From the NCBI GenBank assembly GCA_964511535.1, contig CAZEFW010000055.1, positions 1 through 49,436 on the forward strand: a stretch of 49,436 nucleotides of DNA, read 5' to 3'. Origin of the DNA: CAZCFB01 sp964511535 (GTDB lineage Bacteria > Myxococcota_A > Polyangia > GCA-2747355 > CAZCFB01). Positions 7,347 through 16,900 of the stretch are shown here, piece by piece; position 1 is the first letter of the stretch; each line of letters starts with the position of its first letter. The translations under genes and the position numbers were made by a program. Below the pieces are notes generated by a model that was not told the DNA's origin, did no database searches, and was given only the letters and a program-made list of their open reading frames with translations.

Positions 7347-10300
7347 ATGAGCTTCGACGTGCATAGCTACGAGCCTCGAACCCTCATCTTCGCCCTGGGG
7401 CTGTGCTGCCTCGCGAGCATGGCCTGCGAAGAAGATCAGATCCTGACCACCACCCGCAACCTCAACCGGCCAGGGCCGCTGGCCATGGTCTGCGCCGGCC
7501 GCACGGGCGACGCGGGCATCGCCACCGGGCTGTCCCCCTCGCGCTGCACCAGCGATGCAGGCACCGCGGACGGCCCCTCGGGCACGCTGTACGGCTTCGT
7601 GGCCAACACCTCCCGGGGGGAGGTCGCCGTGTTCCGACCCGGCGCCAGCGCCTCGGTGGACCGGCTGGTGGACCTGGACAAGGGGAGCCCGGGCTACGGC
7701 TTCATCCCCGTGGGCAGCTTGCCCACGGATCTGGTGGCCTCCCGGGACGGGTGCCTGGTGGTCACGGCCAACTCGGGCTCCTGCGATCTGGCCCTCATCG
7801 ACGTGCCTGCGGTGATGGACGTCGCGGCCTCGCTGCGCAAGAAGCCCTCCGGTTCGCTCGTTTCGCGCCTGGTGATCCGCTCGGCCAGCGGCAAGCCCCT
7901 GCGCGCCCGGCCCCAGGAGATCGTGCTGGTCCCCACCACCGACCTGCCGAAGAAGAAGGAGACCGACACCTGCCCGTCCCCGGGGACCTACCGGGCCTAC
8001 GTCACCTTCCCGTCGTGCAACCTGCTGGCCGAGGTGGACCTCGCGACCGGCAAGATCAAGCAGGGCCTGCAGCTGAACCGGGATGGCAGCGCCACCGCCG
8101 TGACCGAGCCGAGCTGCCCCTCGGAGTGCGCCCTGTCCGGGGATGACAACCTGCCCGATCTGGGCCCACCGGACCAGAAGGTGGTGGACCTGCAGGTCAA
8201 GCCGGACCTCGTCCCCACCAAGAAGGACGCCGGCCCCTCGGACGGCGCTGCCCCCGACGCCCCGGACGCCAACCTGGCGGCCAAGGACGGCGGGGTGGCG
8301 GATATCAAGCCCGCGCAGCCCGACCTGCCCGGAGACGCGGGTCCGTCGGACCTGAAGGTCTCCAGCCGCGGGGTGCTGCCCACCGGCCTGGCCCTGCATG
8401 AGCTCGGGGCCACGGATCACCGGCTGTATGTCTCGTCCGCCGGGGCAGGCTTCATCTGGGCCGTGGACGTCAAGAGCGACGCGTTCCAGCCTGGCCCCGG
8501 GCGGATCCTGCTGGAGGGTGGCGTGGGCACCAGCCGCGTCAAGCTGAGCCCCAAGCCGCGCAACGCGTCGCTGAGCCGCTACCTGTACGCCGTGGCCAGC
8601 GACCGCTCGGTGCGGGTCATCTCCCTGGCCGCATCGCCCGGGCAGGAGTGCGAGACCCAGCTCGACCTGACGCAGATCACCGACAAGGAGGTGGACCTGA
8701 AGCAGGCCGGCTGCTACCCGGTGAGCGACGCCACGCGCAAGCTGCGCAAGGTCACCGCCAAGGGGCCCGGCCTCACCTTCGCCGACCGGGTGCCCACGGA
8801 CGTGGAGTTCGTCACCGGTCAGCTGCGGCAGACCGACGCCACCTTCGACGACATCCGCCCCCAGTCCACGCCGCTGCAGGGGATCTACGCCATGGTCTCG
8901 GTCTCGGACGGGCTGGTCTACATCATCGACGTGGAGGACTGGACCCTTGTGACCGCCACCACCACCAAGGTGCCGCGGCTGCGCATGCCCCACCGGCGAC
9001 GCAACCTGTACCTCGGGCGCAAGAGCGAGGAGCCCGACGCGAGCATCGTCTCGGTGAGCGGGGCCAAGTCGGGGGGCATCCCGGTGGTGGTCAGCGGGGT
9101 CGTGCCCACCAAGACCACCGACGCGTCGGTGGACGTGCCGGGCAACGGGCTGATGCTGCGTGCGCCGGGGCAGACCGTGAGCGCCGACCACTTCCTGACC
9201 TACGAGGAGCGGCTGGTCGCCCGCTGGTCCGGCAGCATCTCGCTGGAGAAGGGCGAGCTGGTCTTCCGGGACAAGGGCGCGCGCTTCTGCGCGGCCGGCG
9301 TGGAGGCGCGGGTGCAGGACAAGGGGAAGCGGGCCCTGCGCCACGGCGACATCCTCGTGGTGGTGGGGTGCCGCAACGACGACGAGTGCGGCATCGGCCA
9401 GGAGTGCATCAAGGCCATCGGCAACCCGTCGGAGTTCGGGCTCTGCCTCGAGAAGGGGCGCGAGAGCGACCTGTACACCAAGTGCCTGCCCTTCCTCAGC
9501 GGGAGCCGGGAGTTCGTGGTCACCGAGGCGCGCCGGGATCAGCTGAAGCTGGAGATGCTGGCCGAGGCGCCGGCCAGGCTGTCCCAGATCAAGGCCGGCG
9601 CCGGCTGCAAGGCCAACGCCGACTGCCCGGATCACCACCTGTGCGCGCTGCGTGACCAGCCCGCCACGGGCCTCAAGCAGGGGGACTGCTTCAGGCCGGG
9701 CTGCACCCCCGACAAGAGCGGCAGCGGCGTGACCCTGGCCACCAGCAAGGACTGCCAGTCGAACCATCGCTGCGTCAAGCCGCTGGACGGCACCGACGAG
9801 GTGTGCGCGCCGGTCATCCGCCCCGTGGACACGGGCCCGGCGTGCACCAGCGACAGCCAGTGCGATCCCACCAAGGTGAGCCCCAAGCCGGCCAAGCTCA
9901 ACGCCGCGTGCGGCACCGACTCGGACTGTGGCTCCTCCCTGCTGGAGTGCCGCCGCACCCCCATCACCTCCACCCAGTCCCGGTGCGTGGCCAAGGGCAT
10001 GACCTGCCAGGCGGTGGGGCAGGGGGGCAGCAAGCTCTGCGCCCGGGTGACCCCCTGCTTCGACCAGCTGCTGCGCTACGATATCCGCGCGGGTCGCAGC
10101 TTCGTGGTGGGCAGCTACAAGCGGGGCGTGGAGGACCAGACCACCGGCCTGTGCCGGGCTGACGCCAACAAGAGCCCGCTGTACAGCAACCGGATCTACA
10201 TCGGTCAGCCGGTGTTCCCGGTGGCCCTTGGCCAGCCATGCTCGCCAGGGAACCTGACGTTTCCGGCCACGCCCCAGCCCAACGGTTGCTACGAGGTGCG

Positions 10301-10727
10301 CGACGCCGAGGGGTACGAGGGCGTGCAGGACGTGGTGAGCGAGACCAACCTGACGCTGGCGCGGGAGTCTGCGCCCGCCACGGTGGTGCGCTTCTCCAAC
10401 CCGGACATCTGGCTCACCCTGGGGGTCAGCCACCTGCGCAAGCCCAAGAGCAGCGCGGCTGCCAGCGACGCGGGGGTAGACGCATCCCCCGTGCCGGCCA
10501 TGCCTACCCGTGAGCTGACCCTGCGGTTCCAGCTGGGCAGCGGCTTCTTCCCGCTGCGATCCGGCTCCAGCAAGAGCGTCTCGCTGCCCGCGCGGCTGGT
10601 GGAAGGGCCGGACGGCTACATCTACCTGGTGGACATGGGCGACCGCCCTGGCTCCACCGGCAGCAACGGCCAAATCTTCCGCATCAACCGCACAACGGCC
10701 ACCCTGGACAACTTCGTCATCCGCTAA
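7347..10727 (+). CDS. Large propeller lipoprotein with Asp/Pro linker and Cys-rich region
   Basis: An 1126-residue protein in an apparent operon with the preceding propeller lipoprotein (12-bp gap). The signal peptide ends LASMAC, so Cys27 is the likely lipid site. Propeller-like segments (TLYGFVANTSRGEVAVFRPG, LVASRDGCLVVTANSG) are followed by an Asp/Pro/Lys-rich low-complexity linker (about residues 265-340). More blades follow (RLYVSSAGAGFIWAVDV, GLVYIIDVEDW), then a region (about 640-900) dense in cysteines spaced like small disulfide knots, such as CRNDDECGIGQEC and CKANADCPDHHLC. The C-terminus returns to a propeller blade (GPDGYIYLVDMGDR). The large size, linkers and disulfides suggest an exposed envelope protein. 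The function is unknown. Confidence 0.7.
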   Translation: MSFDVHSYEPRTLIFALGLCCLASMACEEDQILTTTRNLNRPGPLAMVCAGRTGDAGIATGLSPSRCTSDAGTADGPSGTLYGFVANTSRGEVAVFRPGASASVDRLVDLDKGSPGYGFIPVGSLPTDLVASRDGCLVVTANSGSCDLALIDVPAVMDVAASLRKKPSGSLVSRLVIRSASGKPLRARPQEIVLVPTTDLPKKKETDTCPSPGTYRAYVTFPSCNLLAEVDLATGKIKQGLQLNRDGSATAVTEPSCPSECALSGDDNLPDLGPPDQKVVDLQVKPDLVPTKKDAGPSDGAAPDAPDANLAAKDGGVADIKPAQPDLPGDAGPSDLKVSSRGVLPTGLALHELGATDHRLYVSSAGAGFIWAVDVKSDAFQPGPGRILLEGGVGTSRVKLSPKPRNASLSRYLYAVASDRSVRVISLAASPGQECETQLDLTQITDKEVDLKQAGCYPVSDATRKLRKVTAKGPGLTFADRVPTDVEFVTGQLRQTDATFDDIRPQSTPLQGIYAMVSVSDGLVYIIDVEDWTLVTATTTKVPRLRMPHRRRNLYLGRKSEEPDASIVSVSGAKSGGIPVVVSGVVPTKTTDASVDVPGNGLMLRAPGQTVSADHFLTYEERLVARWSGSISLEKGELVFRDKGARFCAAGVEARVQDKGKRALRHGDILVVVGCRNDDECGIGQECIKAIGNPSEFGLCLEKGRESDLYTKCLPFLSGSREFVVTEARRDQLKLEMLAEAPARLSQIKAGAGCKANADCPDHHLCALRDQPATGLKQGDCFRPGCTPDKSGSGVTLATSKDCQSNHRCVKPLDGTDEVCAPVIRPVDTGPACTSDSQCDPTKVSPKPAKLNAACGTDSDCGSSLLECRRTPITSTQSRCVAKGMTCQAVGQGGSKLCARVTPCFDQLLRYDIRAGRSFVVGSYKRGVEDQTTGLCRADANKSPLYSNRIYIGQPVFPVALGQPCSPGNLTFPATPQPNGCYEVRDAEGYEGVQDVVSETNLTLARESAPATVVRFSNPDIWLTLGVSHLRKPKSSAAASDAGVDASPVPAMPTRELTLRFQLGSGFFPLRSGSSKSVSLPARLVEGPDGYIYLVDMGDRPGSTGSNGQIFRINRTTATLDNFVIR

Positions 10728-10818
10728 GCCAGTAAACTTGCCCGGGCGGGATCGGCCCTCTAAAAATAATCTCGGGAGAGTTTCGTATCATTGAGGTACC
10801 AGCCCCGAGGACCTGGCC

Positions 10819-11568
10819 ATGCAGGATGAGGACAAACTCCGCGAGCGGATTCAAATACTTCTGGATAACCGCCAGATATTTCTTATCTTTCTGGCCAGTT
10901 CGGTGATCCTGGCCCTCGTCTTTTCTCTTGGCTTCGTGGTGGGGAAGCGGTCGAGCAACCAGGCGGTGGCGCCGCCGCCCACCGACCCGCTGGCCATGCT
11001 CGACCGGATGAGCGAGAAGGTGGGCGAGGAGGAAGAGGACACCCTCACCTTCCACGAGGCGCTCACCGGGGACCAGCTGCCGGAACCGCCCAAGGCCAAG
11101 CAAGAGGCCAAGGTTGCCGCGGCTGACGCGCCGACCGCTGGCGCCAAGGCGGCGGCCGCGGCTGAGCCGGCCAAGGAGGCCGTCGTCGACTCCCCCGCGG
11201 CGGCCAAGGTCGCCGCCGCCCCCGCGCCGGTGGGGCAGGTGATTCCGCCGGCGGCCATCCAGGCCGCGGCGGCCAAGGTGGACATGTCGGACGCCATCAA
11301 GCCCAAGAAAGAGGCCCCCATCTCCGGCAGCGGCGGCGACTACACCCTGCAGCTCAGCGCATTTCAGGACAAGAGCGAGGCGGAGCAGTTCGTGGCCTCG
11401 CTCAAGGAGGCGGGCTTCAAGCCGTACATGCAGGCCACCACCATCCCGGGCAAGGGGATCTGGTTCCGCGTACGCATGGGCGCCTACAAGACCTGGGACG
11501 AGGCCGTGGAAGCCAAACAGCGCTTCGAGGCGACAAAGCAGATCATCGCCTACGTGACCCGCAAGTAG
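10819..11568 (+). CDS. SPOR-domain single-pass membrane protein
   Basis: A 249-residue protein. A charged cytoplasmic N-terminus (MQDEDKLRERIQ) precedes one transmembrane helix at about residues 22-42 (LIFLASSVILALVFSLGFVVG). A long Ala/Lys/Pro-rich periplasmic spacer leads to a SPOR domain at about 172-248 (GDYTLQLSAFQDKSEAEQF through WFRVRMGAYKTWDEA). SPOR domains bind glycan strands lacking stem peptides at division septa, so a role in cell division or murein maturation is likely (FtsN- or DedD-like in layout). A possible -10, TATCAT at 10786-10791, would give a leader of about 20 nt. A nested inverted repeat begins at the stop codon. Confidence 0.85.
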   Translation: MQDEDKLRERIQILLDNRQIFLIFLASSVILALVFSLGFVVGKRSSNQAVAPPPTDPLAMLDRMSEKVGEEEEDTLTFHEALTGDQLPEPPKAKQEAKVAAADAPTAGAKAAAAAEPAKEAVVDSPAAAKVAAAPAPVGQVIPPAAIQAAAAKVDMSDAIKPKKEAPISGSGGDYTLQLSAFQDKSEAEQFVASLKEAGFKPYMQATTIPGKGIWFRVRMGAYKTWDEAVEAKQRFEATKQIIAYVTRK

Positions 11569-11635
11569 CGCCCCGCTTCATCGCGGAGCCTCCCACAGGG
11601 AGGCGAGCACGGGGCGCTCCGCCGGAGGCGCGATG
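11567..11635. terminator. Nested inverted repeats downstream of the SPOR gene
   Basis: The 9-bp arms AGCGCCCCG (11567-11575) and CGGGGCGCT (11610-11618) enclose a 7-bp hairpin, GCCTCCC-ACA-GGGAGGC (11588-11604). CATCGCG (11579-11585) can alternatively pair with CGCGATG (11629-11635). The outer arm overlaps the TAG stop. There is no T tract, so rho-independent termination is uncertain. The competing pairings could equally be a structured RNA. Confidence 0.5.
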
Positions 11636-11647
11636 CACGGGCACCAC

Positions 11648-11682
11648 GGTCGAGGGTCGACGGTCGACAGTCGACAGTTGGG
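11648..11682. repeat. 7-bp array (GGTCGAC word)
   Basis: Five tandem heptamers: GGTCGAG, GGTCGAC, GGTCGAC, AGTCGAC, AGTTGGG. The array lies between the nested inverted repeat and the DUF362 gene, in a gap with no gene. Its units contain the SalI-type palindrome GTCGAC. Confidence 0.8.
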
Positions 11683-11701
11683 GGTTTCCGGCGTGGGTGG
11701 G

Positions 11702-11710
11702 TGCTAAGAT
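11702..11710 (+). promoter_or_regulatory. Extended -10 (TGCTAAGAT) of a probable leaderless mRNA
   Basis: TGCTAAGAT fits TGnTAnnnT and ends 9 nt before GTG 11720. No Shine-Dalgarno and no convincing -35 are present. The spacing predicts transcription starting at or next to the GTG. Confidence 0.5.
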
Positions 11711-11719
11711 AGTCCTGCC

Positions 11720-12772
11720 GTGAATGATTCTCCCCGCAGGCCACGTCAGATGACCATGCTTGGACGCCGGCAATTCTGCTCGGGCCTGGGCGCGGGTGCG
11801 CTGCTGTGCGGTTGCGCGTCGGAGCGCACGCCCGCGGCCGGGAGCCTGCCCGACGCGGCGCCCCCTTCCAAGATGACCCTGACCACCCACGGCACCGGCA
11901 AGTCCAGGGTCGTGGAGGTGCGCTGGGCGCGGGCGGTGGATCTTCAGGGAAAGGTGGACGCGGCCGCCGCCCGGGTCATGGCGGACGCGGCGGTGACCGC
12001 GCTGGTGGGGGGCTCGTCGCCCTGGAGCACCTGGGCCGGGCCAAAGCGCACCATCGGCATCAAGGTCAACACCATCACGAGCCAGGCGCACACCCACCCG
12101 GCGGTGGCGGCTGCCGTGGCCCGTGGGCTGGTGGGCGCGGGGGCATCGCCGCAGAACGTCACCGTGTGGGATCGCGACGGTTTTGGCCTGCGCGACCGGG
12201 GATACACGCTGGATCCCGCCGGCAAGGGCGGCTTCCGCTGCCTCGGCACAGACGGGGTGACGCCCGGGGCGAAGCTCACGCGGATCAAGGTGGCTGGCAA
12301 CCTGGTGCCCCTTTCGCCGCTGCTCACCGGCGCCGATCTGCTGATAAACCTGGCGGCGCTCAAGGACCACTCCATGGCCGGGGTCACGCTGTCGCTGAAG
12401 AACAACTTCGGCATGTTCCCCAGCGCCATCATGTTCCACGGCGAGCACCGCAAGGGGTCGGGGTGTGAGCCGGGCATCTCACAATTCGCCGCCGCGCCGG
12501 AGATCAAGGGCCGTACCTGCCTGGCCATGCTGGACGCCCTGGTAGGCGTGTGCCACGGTGGCCCGGGGCCGGCGGAGACACAGCACGCGTTCCGCTACGG
12601 CGGGCTGCTGGCCAGCCTGGATCCAGTGGCCCTGGACCGGCTGGGGCTGAAGATCATCAACGCGCGGCGCGCGGCGCTGGGCATGGTCCCCGTGGACAGG
12701 CGGACCTCGCCCAACCCGTCGCCGCCGACCCATATCGACAACGCCGCAGCCCTGGGAGTGGGCAGCGGCTGA
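11720..12772 (+). CDS. Tat-exported DUF362 protein
   Basis: A 350-residue protein with a twin-arginine signal (GRRQFCSGLGAGALLCGC, Arg16-Arg17). Cys32 or Cys30 could make it a Tat lipoprotein. The body matches DUF362: IGIKVNTITSQAHTHPAVAAAVARGLVGAG, an NVTVWDRDGFGLRDRG segment, LINLAALKDHSMAGVTLSLKNNFGMF and LDPVALDRLGLKII. The family often carries iron-sulfur ferredoxin domains, but no CxxC cluster motif is seen here. The start is GTG 11720 by the promoter argument; ATG 11750 and ATG 11756 also keep the Tat motif. It is followed after 19 bp by a second DUF362 gene. Tat export suggests folding or cofactor insertion before transport. Confidence 0.75.
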   Translation: MNDSPRRPRQMTMLGRRQFCSGLGAGALLCGCASERTPAAGSLPDAAPPSKMTLTTHGTGKSRVVEVRWARAVDLQGKVDAAAARVMADAAVTALVGGSSPWSTWAGPKRTIGIKVNTITSQAHTHPAVAAAVARGLVGAGASPQNVTVWDRDGFGLRDRGYTLDPAGKGGFRCLGTDGVTPGAKLTRIKVAGNLVPLSPLLTGADLLINLAALKDHSMAGVTLSLKNNFGMFPSAIMFHGEHRKGSGCEPGISQFAAAPEIKGRTCLAMLDALVGVCHGGPGPAETQHAFRYGGLLASLDPVALDRLGLKIINARRAALGMVPVDRRTSPNPSPPTHIDNAAALGVGSG

Positions 12773-12791
12773 ACAGCTCAAGAGGAGACAG

Positions 12792-13727
12792 ATGGGCAAG
12801 ACCGACCGAAGAAATTTCCTTATCCGCAGCGGGCAGGGCGCCATCATCGCGAGCGCCGGCGGCGTGGGGTTGCTGGAGGGTGACGCCGAGGCGGCAGGCA
12901 AGAAGAAGACCCGGGTGGCGGTGGTGCGGGGCACGGATCCGGCGCGCATGCTGCGGGCGGGGCTGAAGATCTTTCGTGGGCTCGGCGGCATCGTCAAGGG
13001 CAAGCGGGTCGTGATCAAGCCGAACATGGCCTGGACCAACCCGCCGGCGTGGGCCAACAACACGTCCCCCGCCGTGGCGGCAGCGCTGGCGGCGCTGTGC
13101 CAGGCGAGCGGCGCCAAGAAGGTCCAGGCGGTGGACCACACCATGGGCGAGGCGGGCAAGAGCATCGCGGCCTGCGGCGTGGGGCCGGCGCTGGAGAAGA
13201 TCAAGGGCGTGGAGATCCTCTCGCTCCACAAGAAGTCGGACTACGTCAAGCGCCGGGTGCCCCGGGGGCGGCAGCTCAAGTCCACCTGGCTGGCCCGGGT
13301 GGTGACGGGCGAGGACATGGTGCTGATCAACGTCCCGGTGGCGAAGCACCACGGCGCCACCAGCGTGAGCTTCGGCCTTAAGAACCTGATGGGGCTGGTG
13401 TGGGACCGCGGCTACTTCCACGGCATGATCAACCTGCACCAGGGCATAGCCGACCTGGCCACGCTGATCCCGCCGGCGCTCACGGTCATCGACGCCACCA
13501 GCGTCATGACCTCGGGAGGGCCTCAGGGGCCGGGCAAGGTGGAGAAGCTGAACACCCTGATCATCAGCACCGACCCGGTTGCTGCCGACGCCGTCGCAGT
13601 GGGCCTCACCCGCTGGGACAAGCGCAAGCTGAAGCCGGAGCAGGTGGCCCATATCCAGCTGGCGGCCAAGCTCGGGCTGGGCGTTGCGGAGCTGGGGAAG
13701 ATCAAGGTGGTGAAGAAGAAGGTTTGA
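12792..13727 (+). CDS. Tat-exported DUF362 protein (second copy)
   Basis: A 311-residue protein. ATG 12792 has a good Shine-Dalgarno (AAGAGGAGA) just upstream. The Tat motif is DRRNFLIRSGQGAIIASAGG. DUF362 landmarks are GKRVVIKPNMAWTNPPAWAN, SGAKKVQAVDHTMGEAGKS, INVPVAKHHGATSVSFGLKN and STDPVAADAVAVGLTRW. It differs enough from its upstream neighbour to be an old paralogue. The pair is probably co-transcribed and may act together. Its TGA stop abuts the left arm of an A/T-rich repeat at 13728. Confidence 0.8.
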   Translation: MGKTDRRNFLIRSGQGAIIASAGGVGLLEGDAEAAGKKKTRVAVVRGTDPARMLRAGLKIFRGLGGIVKGKRVVIKPNMAWTNPPAWANNTSPAVAAALAALCQASGAKKVQAVDHTMGEAGKSIAACGVGPALEKIKGVEILSLHKKSDYVKRRVPRGRQLKSTWLARVVTGEDMVLINVPVAKHHGATSVSFGLKNLMGLVWDRGYFHGMINLHQGIADLATLIPPALTVIDATSVMTSGGPQGPGKVEKLNTLIISTDPVAADAVAVGLTRWDKRKLKPEQVAHIQLAAKLGLGVAELGKIKVVKKKV

Positions 13728-13858
13728 AACAAAAAATGGGGAACAAGAAATGCCGAATAAAAAATAGCCAGGCACCGCCAGGGCGGCATGTCTCCGGAGC
13801 CTGCACCGGCCTCTGACCATTTTCTATTTCTTGTTTTTTGTTCCTTATTTTTTGTTTA
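13728..13858. repeat. A/T-rich heptamer element, locus A (inverted arms with GC-rich core)
   Basis: The left arm 13728-13765 is A-rich (AACAAAAAATGG, GAACAAGAAATG, AATAAAAAAT). The right arm 13817-13858 is T-rich with period 7 (TTTCTTG, TTTTTTG, TTCCTTA, TTTTTTG). The reverse complement of the right arm aligns with the left arm and with arms at three other loci. The core of about 50 bp holds small GC palindromes (CTCCGGAG; CCGCC-AGG-GCGG). The element fills the gap between the DUF362 gene and the propeller gene, and could end transcription in both directions. Confidence 0.8.
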
Positions 13859-13910
13859 ATCGTCCCCTCGCTAACCTCCGGTTCCTGGTTCCCATGCATT
13901 GGGCCCGGTG

Positions 13911-13916
13911 TATTAT
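13911..13916 (+). promoter_or_regulatory. Candidate -10 (TATTAT) near the propeller gene start
   Basis: TATTAT lies 10 nt upstream of GTG 13927, with TG directly before it. It supports GTG 13927 over ATG 13894 as the start, since ATG 13894 would precede the predicted transcript. Confidence 0.45.
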
Positions 13917-13926
13917 TCGATCCACC

Positions 13927-16900
13927 GTGACACCCCGGCTCACACTCCCAGTTTTGCTGCTGTTGGCGCTCGTCTCCACGGCTCACGCGCGGCAGTATCC
14001 AATTACCCGCTCCGACTCATCCGGCACCTGGATCGGCGGGCCGGAGGGGTTGCTGCACGGCCAGGGCGAGCTCTGGACGCGGTACCACGAGGGCAAGGGG
14101 CTGCCCACCGGCAAGGTCATGGACATCGAGCTGTCCAGCCGGTCGGTGTGGGTGGCCACGCCGGCCGGCCTGGCGCGCATGGACAAGGGGAGCCGCCGCT
14201 GGGAGCGGTTCGGCCCGCCTGACCTCCCGTCGGCCCAGGTCACCGGCGTGTCCATGGACGCCAGCGATCCGGACCAGCTCTGGGTCTCGACCCTCGGCGG
14301 GTTGGTGCGCCACGACGTGCGGCAGAACCGCTGGACCCCGTTCGGCCGCGCCCGGGGCTTGCCCTCGGAGCGCGTGAACGACGTCTTCTTCAGGGGGCGC
14401 ACCGTGTGGGCGGCCACCGACGCGGGGCTGGCCGCCATGGATCTCCGCCGGGGCACGGTCCAGGTCTTCACCGAGGCCGACGGCATGGCCCCGGGGCCGG
14501 TGCTGGAGCTCTCCCTGGCCGGCAGCGACCTCTGGATCACCAGCGCCGGCGGCCTGTCCCGCATGAACCTGCAGCGTCGGACCTTCGCCGCCTTCGGCAA
14601 GGCCCAGGGGCTGCCCGCCGGCGCGGTGCTCTCCACCGCACGCCTGCAGTCGGTGACCTACATCGTCACGGCGGGCGGCCTGATCACCTACGACGGGTCA
14701 GCTGACGCCCTGGCGCCGTTCCTCCACGCCAAGGGGCTGCAGGGGGCCAGCGTGCGGGGCGTGGTCAGCGCCGGCGGCTTTGTCTGGTTCGCCACCGGCG
14801 GCGGGCTCTGCCGGTTCGAGCCGGTGCGCAAGAGCTGGGAGTACTACCGCCTGGAGGACGGCGCCTCCAGCGATGAGCTCTCCCGGCTGGCCGTGGCCGG
14901 CGGCAACCTGCTCATCTTCCACGACGGCGGCGAGCTGGACACCTACGACTTCAAGAAGGACGAGTGGGTGGACCGCTCGAGCCTGCTGGAGGCGGCGGCG
15001 GACGAACCACCCGCAGGAGCGCCGGGCGGCGGCACAGACGGCGCAGCGGAACCGGACGGGGCCCCCGCCGCCGCGCAGGACGAGGAGCGCCCGCTGGAGC
15101 TCTCCTTCTCCGCCGAGCTGGACACCGAGTTCGACGGCAGCCACGGCTGGGCCGAGGGGGAGGACGGCTGGGGCTACACCGGCGATGGCACCTGGAAGTT
15201 CAACACCGTTCGCCTGGGCGGCGGCGCGCGCTGGGGACGGGGACGGACGGTGGATGTCTCGGCCAAGATCGACTGGGGCGACATCTACCCCGCCCTCGAC
15301 CCGGACGCCACCTCCGACACCCGCACCTCCACGCTGATCACCTTCCAGCAGTACGACCTGAGCCTGCGATACCTGGGCGCCCGGGGGGACTGGCTGCGCG
15401 AGGTGTACCTCTCGGACGAGGTCCGGCTGGACCCCGAGGGCGGCGCGTTGACCGAGCGCACCGAGGTGGAGGGGGGCAGGGTGGTGCTGGACCTCGGCCC
15501 CCGGCGGCGCGAGGGCAAGCTGCTGGAGGTGAAGGCCGCCGCCGGCCTGCGCCGCGGCACCCCCATGCGGCTGGTGTTCCGCCACCCGAACCTGCGGCAG
15601 CTGGAGCTGATGCGGTTTCAGCTGATGAAGTCGGCCTCGGAGCAGGTGCGGTTCGTCATCCCATCGTCGGTGCGGGTGATGCTCGACGGCCGGGAGCTGG
15701 AGCGCAACGTGGACTACTTCGTGGACCACACCACGGGCTTGCTCTGGATCACCAACAAGGACCTGTTCCACGCCATGCGGGTGGTGGAGGTCGACCTGGA
15801 GTACGAGCAGATCCCGCGCAAGAACGTGGGGGTGGTCACCGTCACCGACATGCTGCCCAAGGACGGCGAGATCGGTCAGCTCAAGCGCTCGGGGCGGTCC
15901 CGCTGGGCCAAGGACGAGCAGGGGCTGTTCGACGAGATCGACGGCGGCGCCGAGCAGTACATCAACCGGGGCTGGGACCAGACCCTGTCCCAGGACTACA
16001 CCTGGGGCTCGGCCGGCGCCACCCTGCGCATCCACGACATGGACAGCGCCGAGAGCGCCCGGGCGATCCTGCTGGCGCGGCTGGCCGGGGACGCCAAGCC
16101 CGCGCCCGGGTTCATCTACAACGGCGAGGACGCGGTCTACATCGAGAAGCAGAGCTCGAGCCTGATGGTCAAGATGCTGTTCGGCAAGTTCTTCATCGAG
16201 ATCACCCTGGACGAGGCGTCCATGGAGCAGGAGATCCTGAGCATCGCCTCATGGCTGTTCGGCAAGCTCGGCTCCTCGGGCAAGACCTCCGCCGACGCCC
16301 TGCGCGACCTGGTGGTGTCCACGGGCGCGCTGCTGCGGCTGAGCGACGAGGTCACCATGGGCGCCACCTACCTGGGCGGGTTCTCGGTGGACGACGACGC
16401 GCTGCCCGACGCCGCGTCGGTGCAGCGCAACCTGCTCGCCCTGCACGGCGCGTACAGCGCGTCCGTGGCGCGGGACGTGACCCTCACCGCGCGGGCCCAG
16501 GCCGCCGTATCGAGCGCAGAGGTGGACAGCGCCGGGAGGTTCAGCGGCGCCGGGGTGCGCGCTGACGCGCTGCTGGCGTCACCCTGGCTGGTGCTCTCGC
16601 TGGACGGCCGCAAATACACCCGCGACTACGTCGGCCTCGGGGTGGCGCGCCAGAGCGAGTTCTGCCGCGCCAGCGACGGCGCCTGCGACGCCAGGGGCGA
16701 GAGCCAGCTCGACCACGAGCTGTCCGCCCGCGGCACCATCAAGGCCCTGTCGTGGCTGCCCCTGGACCTGGCCTACCAGCGCCAGGTGACGGCGCTGGGC
16801 AGCGACTACGCCGACGCGCCGGCCGACCGGAGCAAGGAGGGCGTGCGCGATGTGGCCAGCGGCAAGCTCACCCTGCAGCGCAAGGGGCTGCCCAGGGTGT

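Noticed and set aside
5883..10673. 1596-residue minus-strand open frame
   Set aside because: It spans two propeller lipoprotein genes in antisense and has no plausible domain; it exists because of high third-position GC.
13728..13858. CRISPR array
   Set aside because: Units are 7 bp, degenerate and without spacers, and no cas gene is present.
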